In this document: one piece after another, positions 53,794 through 64,000 of the stretch | How positions within the stretch are numbered: position 1 is the stretch's first letter | How the letters are laid out: each line of letters starts with the position of its first letter | NCBI GenBank assembly: GCA_025024175.1 | Contig: QCXZ01000064.1 | Span: 41,933,325-41,997,324 of the forward strand | Length of the DNA stretch: 64,000 bases | Reading direction: 5' to 3' | Source of the DNA: Rhyzopertha dominica | Taxonomy: Eukaryota; Arthropoda; Insecta; Coleoptera; Bostrichidae | The notes under the pieces: model-generated | What the model saw: the letters and a program-made list of their open reading frames with translations, nothing else | The model's database searches: none | Told to the model about the DNA's origin: nothing | Made by a program: the position numbers and the translations under genes

Positions 53794-54368
53794 CAGCAGT
53801 ACTGGTTGGTTAAAGGTGTGTAACCTAATATCACCACCATCTGATTGTAAAATGTAAGTAGTACAATAGCAATTGTGATACTATTTTTGTTAAGAAAACT
53901 TATCATAGGTACCTCTAGATTCCCTTAGCAATTAACATTATGCAACAGTGTCGTTGCTTGGTCTGANGATGCAGTGATGTGCTTGTGGGAAAAATGCATT
54001 ATTTTCCTTCTAATGCTGAAAAGTAAGTGCATGCTGCTTGTTAATATAGCTAAATTAAATTACCAATGCTCTTGTATATGCATGGCTTTTCTTTTGGCAA
54101 TTATAGAATTTGTAGCTTGAATCTAGTTACGTGAAAATTGCGAGTAGATGCTGTTCCCTCGTTATATCCAGCAGTTATGTAAGCATACCGATTGAGTTGG
54201 TATAGAATGTGCTAACCTAACCTGTAAAATAACTGTGCATTTATGATGTCTTAGGAATTAACGTATCATATATTTTAGCTGAAACATCTAGCAGCTAGTT
54301 GTTCTGGTTTACAAGACAGCCAAGACATCTAATGTAAGTGGACAACCTGTTTCCAGAGCATTCCTGAC
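53794..54368. other. Unassigned stretch
   Basis: AT-rich; one ambiguous base at about 53967. It may be the 5' flank of the P-like element. No structure recognised. Confidence 0.35.
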
Positions 54369-54840
54369 ATGTCAAGAGCAAACGGTCCATCTAGAAAAAG
54401 GCGTCTTATGCATACGGTGGAAAACAAAGAGGCCTACATTCTCAAATTGAAAAGAAAGTACAAAAATAAATCTGGAGATGTGGGGGCATTCACAGAACTT
54501 GTAGATTCCCCTTCTTTAAGAAACTTATTTAAAGGTAGGTGAAATATCTAAATCTAATTTAAAAAATAATAAATAATTCTTTGTTTTTTTCAGAGGAATC
54601 CCCATGGAAGACGTAAGAGGTCGAGAAGGTACTGGCAATTGCGGTTCTGAAGAGGAATCCTAAATGTTATAGGTTCTTATGAAAAGTTGTTGCTCTACCA
54701 TCTCGTACTGCTTTGTCGACGATGTTGCAAAAAGTATCCTTCCATTCTGGAATAAACAAACACCAGAATTTCGTCATCGGGGACATTGTACGTTCTGTCT
54801 GTCATATAGGAATTCCTTTGTGGTGCAAGCGATGGCATTA
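54369..54840 (+). pseudogene. P-element-like transposase remnant, two exons
   Basis: Exon 1 from ATG 54369 (SRANGPSRKRRLMHTVENKE, YILKLKRKYKNKSGD, SPSLRNLFK) to donor aaag/gtaggt at 54534. The 59-base intron ends ttttttcag at 54593, and exon 2 continues in phase with EESPWKT. After stops at about 54616 and 54680 the same frame reads EVEKVLAIAVLKRNPKCYRF and VVALPSRTALSTMLQKVSFH, then SGINKHQNF. 'ALA...RSPKCYRFL...LPSxxTLxxxLxKIPFxxGINKH' is the start of P-element/THAP9-type transposases. Cut off before the catalytic core. Inactive. Family assigned by motif memory. Confidence 0.55.
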
Positions 54841-57526
54841 AGAAAACCAGCAGACTCGAAAAGAAGCAAGACAAGTAAGGCGGAAGATGCGCAAGTTCCA
54901 GCATTAGGGATAAATAAGTTATTCTATATCGTTACAAGTGTTAAGTTTGCATTTTGTAGACATACAGTATTATTTTATATTATTCACATCCACAAATGCA
55001 TATTCTTAACGATTCATTACTTACAATAACTTTGTTTATCAAGCACAGACTGCATGCACTCAGTATAGTAATACAAAAATACAAGTAAATACAAAAACTA
55101 TCAGTGTTTCAAGCTTTCTGTTTATAAAACTTTGTTTTCTAAATGTTTTAAGAGTTTTTTCTACAGTCTATATTTTGAAGCAATAAATTTACGAACTACC
55201 CTAGAACCCATGAGATTATTGAATAATAGTAACAATAAAAACATTTTCTATTTATTAGTTCAGCTCAACATCATATACAATTGTTATAAGTTTAATATAA
55301 AAAGCTAAATGAATAAAATAAGAATAGAAAACTTCCACTTCATTACTTTAATTGGAACAGCTTAATGAGTTTCTTCATTAATTTGTTAAAACTTGCATTG
55401 TGTTGTTTCCACATGCCTTTAAGAAGTAACAAATAAATGGTTCAATTACTGAACTTCCATAATTGTAAATGCCAGTAACAAAATTTATGTATTGAGCAAT
55501 ATTCCTTCATGTAGGAAATCAAATAAGATTAACACGGTGCCCTAAAACCATAGATGTTTACAGAACATATTAATTTTAACGAAATTTTTGGCTAAAGCTG
55601 CACAAGAAGGCCGTTAAGCTTTTTTATATACACATGATGTGATATTTCTATACCGCTTAATTTGAAAATGGGAACATTGTAAATTATCTATTGTATAAGC
55701 AGCGTTATTGTACATACAATATTTATACACTATACCATGAAATAGTTTATTTATTATTTCTCTTTGTGTTCAGCTATTTGAATTATTGTAATTAGTAAAT
55801 AATTTTGTCTCATCCTATGATTTACTATTGTAATTTTTTTTTATTGTATTGTAAATAAACGTTTTCCAAGGAGTCATTGTTTCATTTTGAAGTTAAATAA
55901 AAAATACCAGCAGATTATCAGTACAGCACTGCTTCTAGCACATTTTCAAACCAGCCGCAACACGCCGCGCGCGACCTCTACCGACACCTTCCTATACAGC
56001 GGCGCAGACCGAACCTGAAATATATAGGGAGTCGTACTTCTCGACGTTTTCTCTGCAAAAACGTTTCTGGTTTGACATTGAGACGGCAGCGTTTGTCAAA
56101 TTCCCGGGCGCGGTTGCCACACCGACTATTTATTACTATTCTTTGGTACTGCATTAAAATATGACCGTTTGTTAGGTTTTGAGTGTAGTTCTTGCAACCG
56201 CTGTGATGTATCGCAATGCATTAAACATAAGTGTAAGTTAATGTAGGTATCTATAATGTACGGCAAAGCAATAAAAATAGTAGGTAACTGTATGTACAGG
56301 TGAAGTTAGAAGTCGTCACGGTAGATGTCGGCCAGTTAGAGTGGATGGAGGATATATATACTACGTGTAATGTTGCAGTTTATTGTGCTGTGGTTGCTGT
56401 AAGAGTAGAACATTATGATGGACCGAGAATTTACTTTCGACGAAGAAATTATAAGTATTATGGAATGATTATTATTAATGTTGAATGTGTAAGTGGATAA
56501 AGTATACTTAGTATTAGATGTAACTATGTGATAATATTCATTAATACTAATAATTCACTATGTTGTTATGTTTGCAGCCTTGTGGACAAACGACCCCACC
56601 CAGACCGTCCTCATCAAGTGCGTCGGGGGGGGGGGGGGCATGAGGAGATAATTTGNATGTTAGGAAATAATAATTTATATGAGCTGTTAAATTGTAGTCG
56701 AGTGTTACGCAGCAGAAGAGAGCTGCTTCTTNAAGGGAATCTCTCTCAAGAGCATCTCCCCAAAGTGAGATCCCCATGGNGCATGTAAGTATTTGTAATG
56801 GAGAATNTTTGTAATTTTGTTACATATNTTTTGTATCCCAGGAGAAGNCGATAATAGCTCTAAGGGGCTTTAAATTGGGCTTGCACAGCCTAATTTCAGT
56901 ATAAAAAGCTAGGTGAATACAATGTACAATCGGAAAATTAAAGAATGTCTCCCCTATAAAAGTTGGGACGGCCCGAAGTAGACAGGCCCAGGTCGCAGCA
57001 ATAACCCTTTCGGATCATAAACTGTTTGCGTGCGTGTTTGGTAAATATGAATATTTTTGCTAAGGATACCGTTGTTAGCAGGTAAACCATCCTTGCGTTT
57101 TATTTCCTATTAGGAATTAAGGTAAGTAACATAAATATGCGCCACAAATTTGAATAGAATTAAGTAAATTAAATTAGTTATTGTTTTCATTAAGTATAAT
57201 ACATTAATTGTTTAATTATAACGACTTGTTTATGATCAATTTTTTACCATTTATTACCTAAATTTGTCTGTATTTGGCAAAATAAACGAATACTTTGACT
57301 GTAAAATTTTTTATTGTAAAAGAGCATTAATTTAGTTTAGAATACCCGAGAAAATAAAAGATATATTGTATACTTTTGACTTTAAAGTACTTCTTTTTAT
57401 ATTTAAGAAGCACACTTTTTATATCTTAAAATAACATTCTATTTTATAAAAAAAATTAAATAAATGTTAGTTATTAAATTAAACACAAATTTAAAATAAA
57501 TAAACAAACTTTTTTTAATAAACACT
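54841..57526. other. Unassigned AT-rich stretch
   Basis: No supported gene. Contains a GC-richer patch at about 55950-56110, a run of 14 G at 56625-56638, ambiguous bases between 56656 and 56848, and no terminal repeats I could match. Confidence 0.35.
56625..56638 (+). repeat. G14 homopolymer
   Basis: Fourteen consecutive G after a CGTC, directly followed by several ambiguous bases, so its length is uncertain and may mark a weak assembly point. Confidence 0.85.
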
Positions 57527-57683
57527 TGTCAACAAAAAAAATAGCGGACTTTGACAGTCAGGAATTATCGAGAGGGACGTGGAAGTTTGACGTACACGGA
57601 TGACGGAAAAAGATGGGCTCGGTGACGTTCAAGACGAATATTAAATTTAACTGGTATTATTTAGAGTTTGACGACTAGAATGT

Positions 57684-59523
57684 GTAACGATATAAAATAT
57701 CACATAAGCTTTCCTTGGTCATTACCATAAAATATATTTAGTTATCTCATTTTCTGCTTTCTGTTGTCTTTTTTTGTTGAATTGTGTTAGTTGTAGTTTT
57801 CAGTTGAAATGATTTTCGTCTTCTTTCCTTGTTGTCGAGCGGTCGGTGTTCCTCTATCGCTTTCCTTGAATTTTTGTTGGCCGACGAAAAAGTTGTTATC
57901 GCGGGAAAGCGCAGTGGGCACTTTTGCGAGTACTCTAGCGTATGAAACACGGTGCCCGTTGACTGATGCTATTTTCGAGCAAAATTTGTATATTGCTCAC
58001 CACATTTGGGATTTTGGCACAGTTAACACAAACTAGCTGCTATAGGGACGCCTATGATATAATATATATAGTGGTGCTTCGGTAGTGTACCTAATTACGG
58101 AGATGAAAGGGCAGTCGTTGGTGTTTCGCCGGATCTCGACCACGGGCAGATCGTTCGTTTTTCTGTTGGCATAACCCTCGACCATCAGAGGTATGTTAGA
58201 GAGTTCTAAGTTTCGATCCATTTGTCTAGCTTCGATTTATATTTTAGGGTTGTTGTATCGGATTAACTGTTACATTTAATCGATTCCCATTGCTGGTCAA
58301 TTAGGACCGAGGGTACCTGTTATCATCGGGGTCGTCAACCGCTGGTTTTACTTTGAATTCGTGCCCGGTTGGAGAAGTTTATCATCACGTTAGGAAGAAT
58401 AATGCAAGGGAATCCGAGTTGTGAACTGCTGGACCAGAAAGAGCGAGAATCACGGGTCTATTAATTACTATTTCTTAGTTTGTTTTTGTTTTGTAAATCA
58501 TTTCTTAGTGGGTTCATTTGGGACAAACTAATAACGTACTTATTAATTGCTATTTCTTTGATTATTTTGCTTTGTATATCAATTGTGGTAGGTTCATTTG
58601 CAACAAATCAGTTACGTGCTATTAATTGCTATTGCTTTGCTTTATCTGTCATTTGTTGGTAGGTTCATTTGTGATAAATCTAACGTATTGTATTTATACT
58701 CACTCGCGCTCCGCTAGCGCCGTAACGCAAACCGAAACCTCCCATAGATTTCAGGGGCTCCAGGGACTCGCTGCGTGCGCATCGAGGGCCACACGGAACG
58801 CACGTAAGTACCCCCTTCTGAGTTATTTCACTCTGTAGCTATCGGTGTTATTATTTCTATAAATCGCGGCATATTCGGTTTGTTGAGTGTCTAGCACAAA
58901 AACAGTTAATTAATTCTACATTTTATGATAGTACTGTCATTTGAGCTACCTATAAAACTCGTTAAATTTTGCATTTTTTTTTGGATCGCTGTCACAGTAG
59001 TTATAGCACGAATTGATAATAGTAATTATATAAATCTATATCTATATTTTAATTCTCTTCTCTGGTTGTTTACTTGATCAAATAATAATACTTTGTTTAT
59101 GCGGTTTATACTTACCTAGTTGTATCTTATTTCTAGTAAATTCAGATAATTATAAGACATTTTTGTAGCGCTTTACAGAATTTATATAGTTCTTCTTCAG
59201 TTGTGCGGATTATTGTTATGTATTTGTATTGCTCACGACTATATATCATTCTTNTTTTGTTTTCGACACTAAAATAAATTCTGTTGTTTATGAGTGGTGG
59301 TTTTTCCGGAGGTTCCTCCTATTATTGGTTCATCCGCGTTTCGTGTTTGGCGGTTAAGGCTCAGCCGATATTTCTAAACACGTGGCGCCCTATATTTTCT
59401 TTTAATTTATTTTTAATGTACCCTGCCCATCTCCACTGAAGCCCGTTTGAGCCTTCGGTCTTTTCCAATTGAACCTTCGGTACTTGGTGTTGAAATTATA
59501 TACACTTAATTGCAGAAAGGCCA
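57684..59523. mobile_element. 1.84-kb insertion in the Gypsy-III LTR
   Basis: AATGT precedes (57679-57683) and follows (59524-59528) the insert, consistent with a 5-bp target duplication; the 3' LTR has a single AATGT at that point. The insert starts GTAACGATATAAA and ends AAAGGCCACA and contains a three-unit minisatellite (58461-58690). No recognisable coding domain; short open frames only. Could be a solo LTR or a non-autonomous element. One ambiguous base at about 59254. Confidence 0.65.
58461..58690 (+). repeat. Minisatellite, three units of about 80 bp
   Basis: Units begin TTAATT(A/G)CTATT at 58461, 58543 and 58622 and each contains 'gtttg/ctttg', 'gtgggttcattt' or 'gtaggttcattt' and a closing 'aacgta/acgtgc'. 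Units differ by substitutions and small gaps. Confidence 0.85.
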
Positions 59524-59717
59524 CAAATGTACTTATTCGCTACTAAATAAATGGTTTTCACGTAACAATTGCAGCGGTGGGATAAACAAATAAATCAAGA
59601 ACCAGTGGCAAGTGCAGTGCAGCAGTGTTGATCAAGGTCAATATTACAGTGCCGTAAAAAGAAAAAGAACGTGCGGGCTGAAAAAGTTCCAGAACTAGAC
59701 GAGAATGCCGGTTCTAG

Positions 59718-60672
59718 GTGGTCAATCATCTAGGGGAGGCTATCACGACAGCGTCGCCAAAGGTTTTGAAGTTATTGTACACAATAATCTACGGCGAAGG
59801 TGGACGGCTGCACAGACGGAAACTGAGAGGTTTCCAGGTGTTTACGTTTGAAAAAGGCAGCGACGAATATGATTCAAAAGTGAGATATTGTGAAAATTAC
59901 GACGGCAACCGACTTGATAGCGGTTTGCACTTTTATAGGAGTGAAATATGATGGTACAGTCGAAGAAATAGCACGAAGGATTTGTGACGCTATGATTGAT
60001 TTTGATTTAATTGGAGACGACGGTGATATTGAAAAGTCACTGCGTGGACTAGCGCAGTTGTTCATACAGTCGAAACGAGGTAGGCAGAGGCAGAATTGAA
60101 AAAGAGGGTGAAAGCGGAATTTTCTGTAAAAACGAATAGTGGTGATCTACACCGGATGTTGGGGCAGAGAAAAATCAAGAAAGGTGCCAGTTGAACAATA
60201 TTTTCTTACAATGAAAGAAATAGTTAGTCGAGGGAATATAAAGAAGGAAGCATTATTCCAGTATGTCATATATGGTATTGAAGATGACGTCACTCATAAA
60301 ACAGTTCTATTCGGAGCAAGGGACTATCAACAGTTCAAAGAAAAGCTGCAGACGTACAGAAAAATTCGCGAGTGTGTGAAAAATAAACATACAAGGCAGA
60401 ATAAGGCAGACGATAACCGGGTTCACAAAAGAAGCGATGCCGCGCTGATAGTGTTTCGGTGCTACAACTTTGGCGAAAAAGGACATAAATCTGCAGATTG
60501 TAGATCGAAAGGACAAGGGTTGAAGTGCTTTAAATGCAATCAGTTCGGGCATAAGGCAGTTGATTGTACCGTGACAAAGACTGCAACATCAACAACGGTT
60601 CCAGCAAAAGGTGACACCAAAAGATGTAGTAGAAAAACTGATACATGCAGACTACAAGATGGAAAATCATAG
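59718..60672 (+). pseudogene. gag: Gypsy-III Gag with two CCHC knuckles
   Basis: Short open pieces at 59718-60099 (KITTATDLIAVCTFIG, ARRICDAMIDFDLIG) are followed by 60139-60672: VEQYFLTMKEIVSRGNIKKE, ALFQYVIYGIEDDVTHKTVL and FGARDYQQFKEKLQTYRKI, the capsid end, then knuckles CYNFGEKGHKSADC and CFKCNQFGHKAVDC. Frameshifts lie near 59950 and 60100. The frame runs out just past the junction with integrase sequence (about 60605-60670). Confidence 0.8.
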
Positions 60673-61899
60673 ATTATATAGAATGACAAGCAACGGACTG
60701 AAGTGGGTGGTCCCAAAGGGAATAACGGAGGATCATTCAGGCGAGTCACGACGGGATGAGTCATTATGGCGAAGAAAGGACGATGGAACAGTTACGGAGA
60801 TACTATTGGTTCCCGAAGATGCGCAAGAAGGTGAAAAATTACATTGCGAGTTGTGTGCGATGTGCATACCACAAAGCCGCTAAAGGCAAGCCGGAAGGGG
60901 AGCTTCATCCCATAAAACGAGTTCCAGTACCGTTTCATACAGTCGATATAGATCACTTAGGACCCTTCGTCACGAGTTCAAGCCGAGAAAATTATGTTTT
61001 CTTATAGCAAGACAACTTTACAAAATACACAATCATAAAAGCCGTCACAACGACGAAAACAAAACCAGTTCTCAGATTTTTGGCAGAAATATTTGGATAT
61101 TTTGGGACACCAACAAGGATTATCTCTGACAGAGGGACCTCTTTTACCTCTAAGGAATTCGAAGATTTTTGCAAGGAGCACCAAGTCATACACATCAAGA
61201 ACGCAACAGCTGCCCCCAGAGCGAACGGGCAAGCTGAGAGACAGAACCAGGCGTTAATGCATGCTTTAACCACGACGTATGAAAAAGAGAACGGGAAAGA
61301 TTGGAGTCGACATCTAAACAACATCCAGTTTGCAATGAACGACATGAGGAATTCTACAACCAAAAAGACTCCCAATGAACTTCTGTTTGCATATCACCTT
61401 AGAAACGTTCTACATAATCAGGTTATCTTAGCATTACACGAACCGCAACGTCGGGAAGAAGATGAGCTACAGCAAGAGCGTGAGACGGCGATACGGAAAA
61501 TCAAAGAACAACAAGGGGAGGACAAAAAAAAGATTTGACAAGAAACATAAGAAGCCTACAAGATACGAAGAAGGAGACCTAGTTATGGTACGACAAGAAC
61601 GCGCAGCTACTGGTGAATCGCGCAAGCTACTGCCGCGTTATAAGGGACCGTACATGGTGACAAAAATACTGGAAAATGATCGGTACCTACTGAGCGATAT
61701 ACCAGGTACAGAACGTATGAGAAGGGCATACAATTCAGTATTCTCTACTGACAGAATGAAGCCTTGGTGCAAGCTAACTGACGAAGACTCTTCGAGCGAC
61801 GACCCAGACGATGGTGACGAGGCCGCCACCCAGGGTAGCGTGGCCGAGTGTCAACAACTTCGACAGTCAGGAATTATCGAGAGGGACGTGGAAGTTTGA
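60611..61899 (+). pseudogene. pol: Gypsy-III integrase
   Basis: Zinc-binding part in two frames: MSHYGEERTMEQLRRYYWFP and YIASCVRCAYHKAAKG near 60756-60890. Core: HTVDIDHLGPFVTSS (Asp 1), TRIISDRGTSFTSKEFEDF (Asp 2), APRANGQAERQNQALMHAL (Glu), with a stop at about 61006 between the first and second strands. C-terminal part after a frameshift at about 61530 (61462-61899): YEEGDLVMVRQERAATGESR, LLPRYKGPYMVTKIL and VFSTDRMKPWC, a GPY/F module, then an acidic tail reading into the 3' LTR. DDE intact. Confidence 0.87.
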
Positions 61900-62030
61900 C
61901 GGACACGGATGACGGAAAAAGACGGGCTCGGTGACGTTCAAGACGAATATTAAATTTAACTGGAATTATTTAGAGTTTGACTACTAGAATGTACTTATTC
62001 GCTACTAAATAAATGGTTTTCACGTAACAC
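61849..62030 (+). repeat. Gypsy-III 3' LTR
   Basis: TGTCAACA...CGTAACA, 182 bp. It supplies the uninterrupted reference that exposes the insertion in the 5' LTR. The pol frame ends inside it (stop about 61899). Confidence 0.82.
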
Positions 62031-62096
62031 ATTTAATTCAACAATTTTTTATTATATTTATTATTTATAAATATATTTACATTCAAATTTTTAACA

Positions 62097-62999
62097 TTAA
62101 TATATTGTATAATAACCATTATTTTCTATACATTCCTGAAGTCGTTTGGGCATGCTTGCNAACAGATTCTCACAAATATTTAAATATCGAAAGTGATTCC
62201 AAACCGTTGAAACATTTTGCGACAATGCATCCACAGTTCTTGGAACATGATCTTGTATTACGTTGTTCCATTCTCTGATCATGTCTCCCCACAAATTTTC
62301 TATGGGATTCAAGTCTGGCGATCGAGTTGGGCAACGTAATAGTTAAAATTCAGCGTAGTCCTCAAACCATTCGTCCACAATTCGGGCTCTATCTAAAGGA
62401 CAATTGTCCTGAACGAACACAATTGGTTCAACCAGTTCGTCTGGTGGATATAAATTTGTTACACTCAGCAACATTACCTCCTCCAGCACTCGCACATATT
62501 CCCTAGGATTATTGAAATTTGGGGGAGTAACTTGGACCACTTCACCAGGGCCAGCGTAACTCATCCATCCCCAAAATCCAACATTAATTCTGCCACTCTG
62601 TCTATTTTCTAATATATGGTTGGGTTGAAATCTTGTTCCGTTGACGCGCCATATTTTTTTTAACATCCTGACTTGTTTTGAATGTTTTTTCGTCAGTGAA
62701 AATAATATTTCGCCAGTTTCTTCTTAAATTTTCTTGACAAAATTGTAACCTGGCCGCCGCTATAGCAGGAGTTATTATATTTTTTTGCGGGAACGCTTCC
62801 TAATTGTAGTCACGGTCACGTTGATACGCGTTTCCTCTCTGATGCTAAGCCGTTGTAAATGGGGTATTTCGTACAAAATTTACAAGAGCCTCGTTTTGCT
62901 GTTGCGTGGTTTTTCGCTTTCTTCCCGGTATTATCGTCTGTAGAGGACGATCTCCTATTTCGCGACTTCGAGCAAGCCATCTTTGGACTTGCCTTACCT
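62097..62999 (-). pseudogene. Tc1/mariner-type transposase remnant
   Basis: Minus strand. Near 62999 a plausible acceptor (tttgcacag) starts VRQVQRWLARSREIGDRP and a basic GRKRKTT(Q)QQ hinge of the paired-like DNA-binding domain. Near 62700, in another frame, FTDEKTFKTSQ (Asp 1). 62666-62343 has RINVGFWGWMSYAGPGEV and PIVFVQDNCPLDRARIVDEW (Asp 2). After one in-frame stop at about 62341 follows SPDLNPIENLWGDMIREW (Glu), 35 codons from Asp 2. Frameshifts near 62800 and 62660. An ambiguous base at 62160. TIRs not identified. Confidence 0.8.
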
Positions 63000-63290
63000 G
63001 TGCAAAAAAATATATATTAAATATAAAGGTTAAAGCTTAACAGAATCTATTATAACATAGTAGTTGGTGTTTAGTAAAGCTAATCATAATTTAAAAAATC
63101 TACCCAAAATTATATCCAATTAAGTCATCGGTGGCTAATCTAAACGCATCTGAATATTAAAAAGAAACAATTATTTTGTTATTTTCACTTTGATAAGGTT
63201 TCTGAATATTTTACTATTTTTTAATTAATTTGGAAACAAAGCTAATAATTAATTAATATTTGACAAAGACTATTCGCTGCACTGCACTAC
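63000..63290. other. Unassigned AT-rich stretch
   Basis: It may include an intron or upstream part of the Tc1-like gene. Nothing else seen. Confidence 0.35.
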
Positions 63291-63299
63291 ATTCTCGTA

Positions 63300-63698
63300 T
63301 GTTTATATTAAAAAAAATACTGGTTCATGAATATCGATGTTGAGAAAATATTCATATTTACCAAACGCGCTAAATTTATGATTATGATTTGATTGTAGAC
63401 GCATACTCCACCAGCTGAATTTCGTGGAGAGCAGAGAGGGTGTAAGTAATGTTTGTCATGATTGTAAATTGCGAAATGTAGATGTTCTCGCCTATATTGA
63501 TTAGGCAATAACTCATACAAGACTCCAATCAGACTCTACACGACACTACTAACTTGAACAGGATTAGAACAAAAATGAATAAATACAACTCTGAATATTT
63601 GTTCATAAGCGCATGGCCGACACACGACGACTGCGTCCTTTTTGGTGTTTTTGTTGGCAAGAGAGAACTGAAGGTAGGTGTGCATTGTTGCCACCACA
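63300..63698 (-). repeat. CsRn1-like Gypsy 3' LTR at right edge (outer end tentative)
   Basis: The inner end is clear: ...GCCACCACA at 63698 next to the purine tract. The outer end is guessed at a TGTTTATATT near 63300, since no second LTR is in the window. Confidence 0.45.
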
Positions 63699-63712
63699 GT
63701 ACTTCCTCCCCA
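63699..63712 (-). other. CsRn1-like polypurine tract
   Basis: Minus-strand GGGGAGGAAGTAC immediately before the LTR start TGTGGTGGC. The related element at 39564 also has a purine run ending in GTAC at this place. Confidence 0.75.
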
Positions 63713-63821
63713 GTGGCAAGCCCACGAAAGTGAACAGTTTTTTTACAGAAACAAGGTTAAGGTTAATGTAAACAAAACAGCTTAAAATTAAAGAAAGAAA
63801 ATGTGTACAATAAGAATAAGT

Positions 63822-64000
63822 TTACAAACTAAACTGCACTGAACGAGCGCTTCGATTAAACTGGTCACACCTGGTGTAGGTATGGTCATGGGTTATTGGA
63901 TTATCATTTAAAATAAATGCTGGTTTTAAACGATCTAACGAGATGTTTTGCACTTTACCATTTACGTTGACGGTATAGTATTTATCACTTTTTTTAGTAC
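63822..64000 (-). pseudogene. pol: CsRn1-like pol C-terminus, cut by the window edge
   Basis: Open frame on the minus strand entering from the right edge: KYYTVNVNGKVQNISLDRLK, then PAFILNDNPITHDHTY and a final basic stretch RCDQFNRSARSVQF before the stop at 63822. 'SxDRLKPAF' and the C-terminal R-x-x-V-x-F are the same as in the CsRn1-like pol at 39588-40085 (SIDRLKPAYV...RRVRFPDRF). Only the last 58 codons are visible, so whether the gene is intact is unknown. Confidence 0.8.

Larger units (their letters stand above)
57527..59567 (+). repeat. Gypsy-III 5' LTR, interrupted
   Basis: 57527-57683 matches the start and 59524-59567 the end of the 3' LTR. The left half has 18 or so extra bases near 57535 (an A-rich stretch). 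Between 57684 and 59523 lies unrelated sequence. Confidence 0.82.
57527..62030 (+). mobile_element. Gypsy-III, LTR element lacking protease and RT
   Basis: Plus-strand Ty3/Gypsy element. Its 5' LTR (57527-59567) is interrupted by a 1.84-kb insert; its 3' LTR is 61849-62030. Both LTRs start TGTCAACA, share 'tcaggaattatcgagaggga' and end CGTAACA. Gag with two zinc knuckles (59718-60672) passes straight into the integrase zinc finger (60750 on): the protease-RT-RNase H segment is gone. The integrase frame runs into the 3' LTR. No clear target duplication at the outer ends. Confidence 0.85.

Noticed and set aside
50060..53810. Target-site duplication for the Mutator-like element
   Set aside because: 'gtact' occurs on both sides but in positions that could equally be part of the TIR; no 8-11 bp direct repeat is convincing.
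59380..59400. Primer-binding-site-like TGGCGCCC in the LTR insert
   Set aside because: No LTR end lies next to it in the right orientation and the insert ends only 130 bases later.
1..64000. Host protein-coding or tRNA genes
   Set aside because: Every supported coding segment belongs to a mobile element or viral remnant; I could not identify a tRNA cloverleaf by eye.

Overview
This is a eukaryotic, most likely insect, AT-rich heterochromatin-like window built almost entirely of transposable elements. The reasons are its mix of families: an errantivirus-type Gypsy with an env gene, CsRn1-like and Mag/K02A2.6-like Gypsy, DIRS, Helitron, piggyBac, hAT, Mutator-like, P-like, THAP/DDE_4, Tc1 and a Polinton integrase, plus a chuvirus-like glycoprotein remnant, spliceosomal introns and no operons. 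I see no convincing host gene. A 100-base run of N at 46429-46528 is a scaffold gap, and scattered single Ns mark lower-quality bases, so some frameshifts may be assembly errors.

Layout. 0-4.9 kb: a Mutator-like transposase remnant, a chuvirus-like glycoprotein remnant and a retroviral-type Gag fragment, all on the minus strand. 4.9-9.2 kb: decayed Helitron A with an internal tandem duplication and a 1.2-kb insertion. 9.2-12.1 kb: 3'-truncated Gypsy-I. 12.1-14.7 kb: unassigned, with a direct repeat about 2.1 kb apart and a hairpin. 14.7-15.8 kb: a Ty1/copia gag fragment fused to a Gypsy-II gag and LTR. 16.76-39.08 kb: Helitron B, split into four pieces by nested insertions: a piggyBac (17502-19675, TTAA duplicated), a hAT (19693-22992, 8-bp duplication) and an errantivirus-type Gypsy (25245-38267, 4-bp duplication). 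The errantivirus is in turn split by a DIRS element (about 25811-30610).

39-46.4 kb: a CsRn1-like Gypsy 3' part, a piggyBac fragment, a second partial DIRS copy, a TA-flanked MITE holding a hAT-type MITE holding a tiny palindrome, a 148-bp tandem array and a Polinton integrase with chromodomain. After the gap: a spliced THAP/DDE_4 transposase (47.1-48.9 kb), a spliced Mutator-like element with TIRs (50.08-53.79 kb), a P-like transposase remnant (54.4-54.8 kb), a Gypsy-III lacking protease and reverse transcriptase (57.5-62.0 kb), a Tc1-like remnant and the 3' end of another CsRn1-like Gypsy running off the right edge.

Most notable: (1) the errantivirus pol carries a recognisable macro (ADP-ribose-binding) domain between RNase H and integrase; (2) two 33-34 bp perfect palindromes with related arms (CACYGAWCTCTA...), each flanked by an exact 8-bp direct repeat and each inside a hAT-type element, look like an ultra-short transposable unit; (3) the DIRS keeps unequal inverted termini, an internal complementary region that spells out the circle junction, and a spliced gag gene. 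Nearly all coding regions have stops or frameshifts, so they are annotated as pseudogenes or elements. The two errantivirus LTRs differ at only 3 of 446 positions, so that insertion is recent or its internal breaks are partly artefacts.
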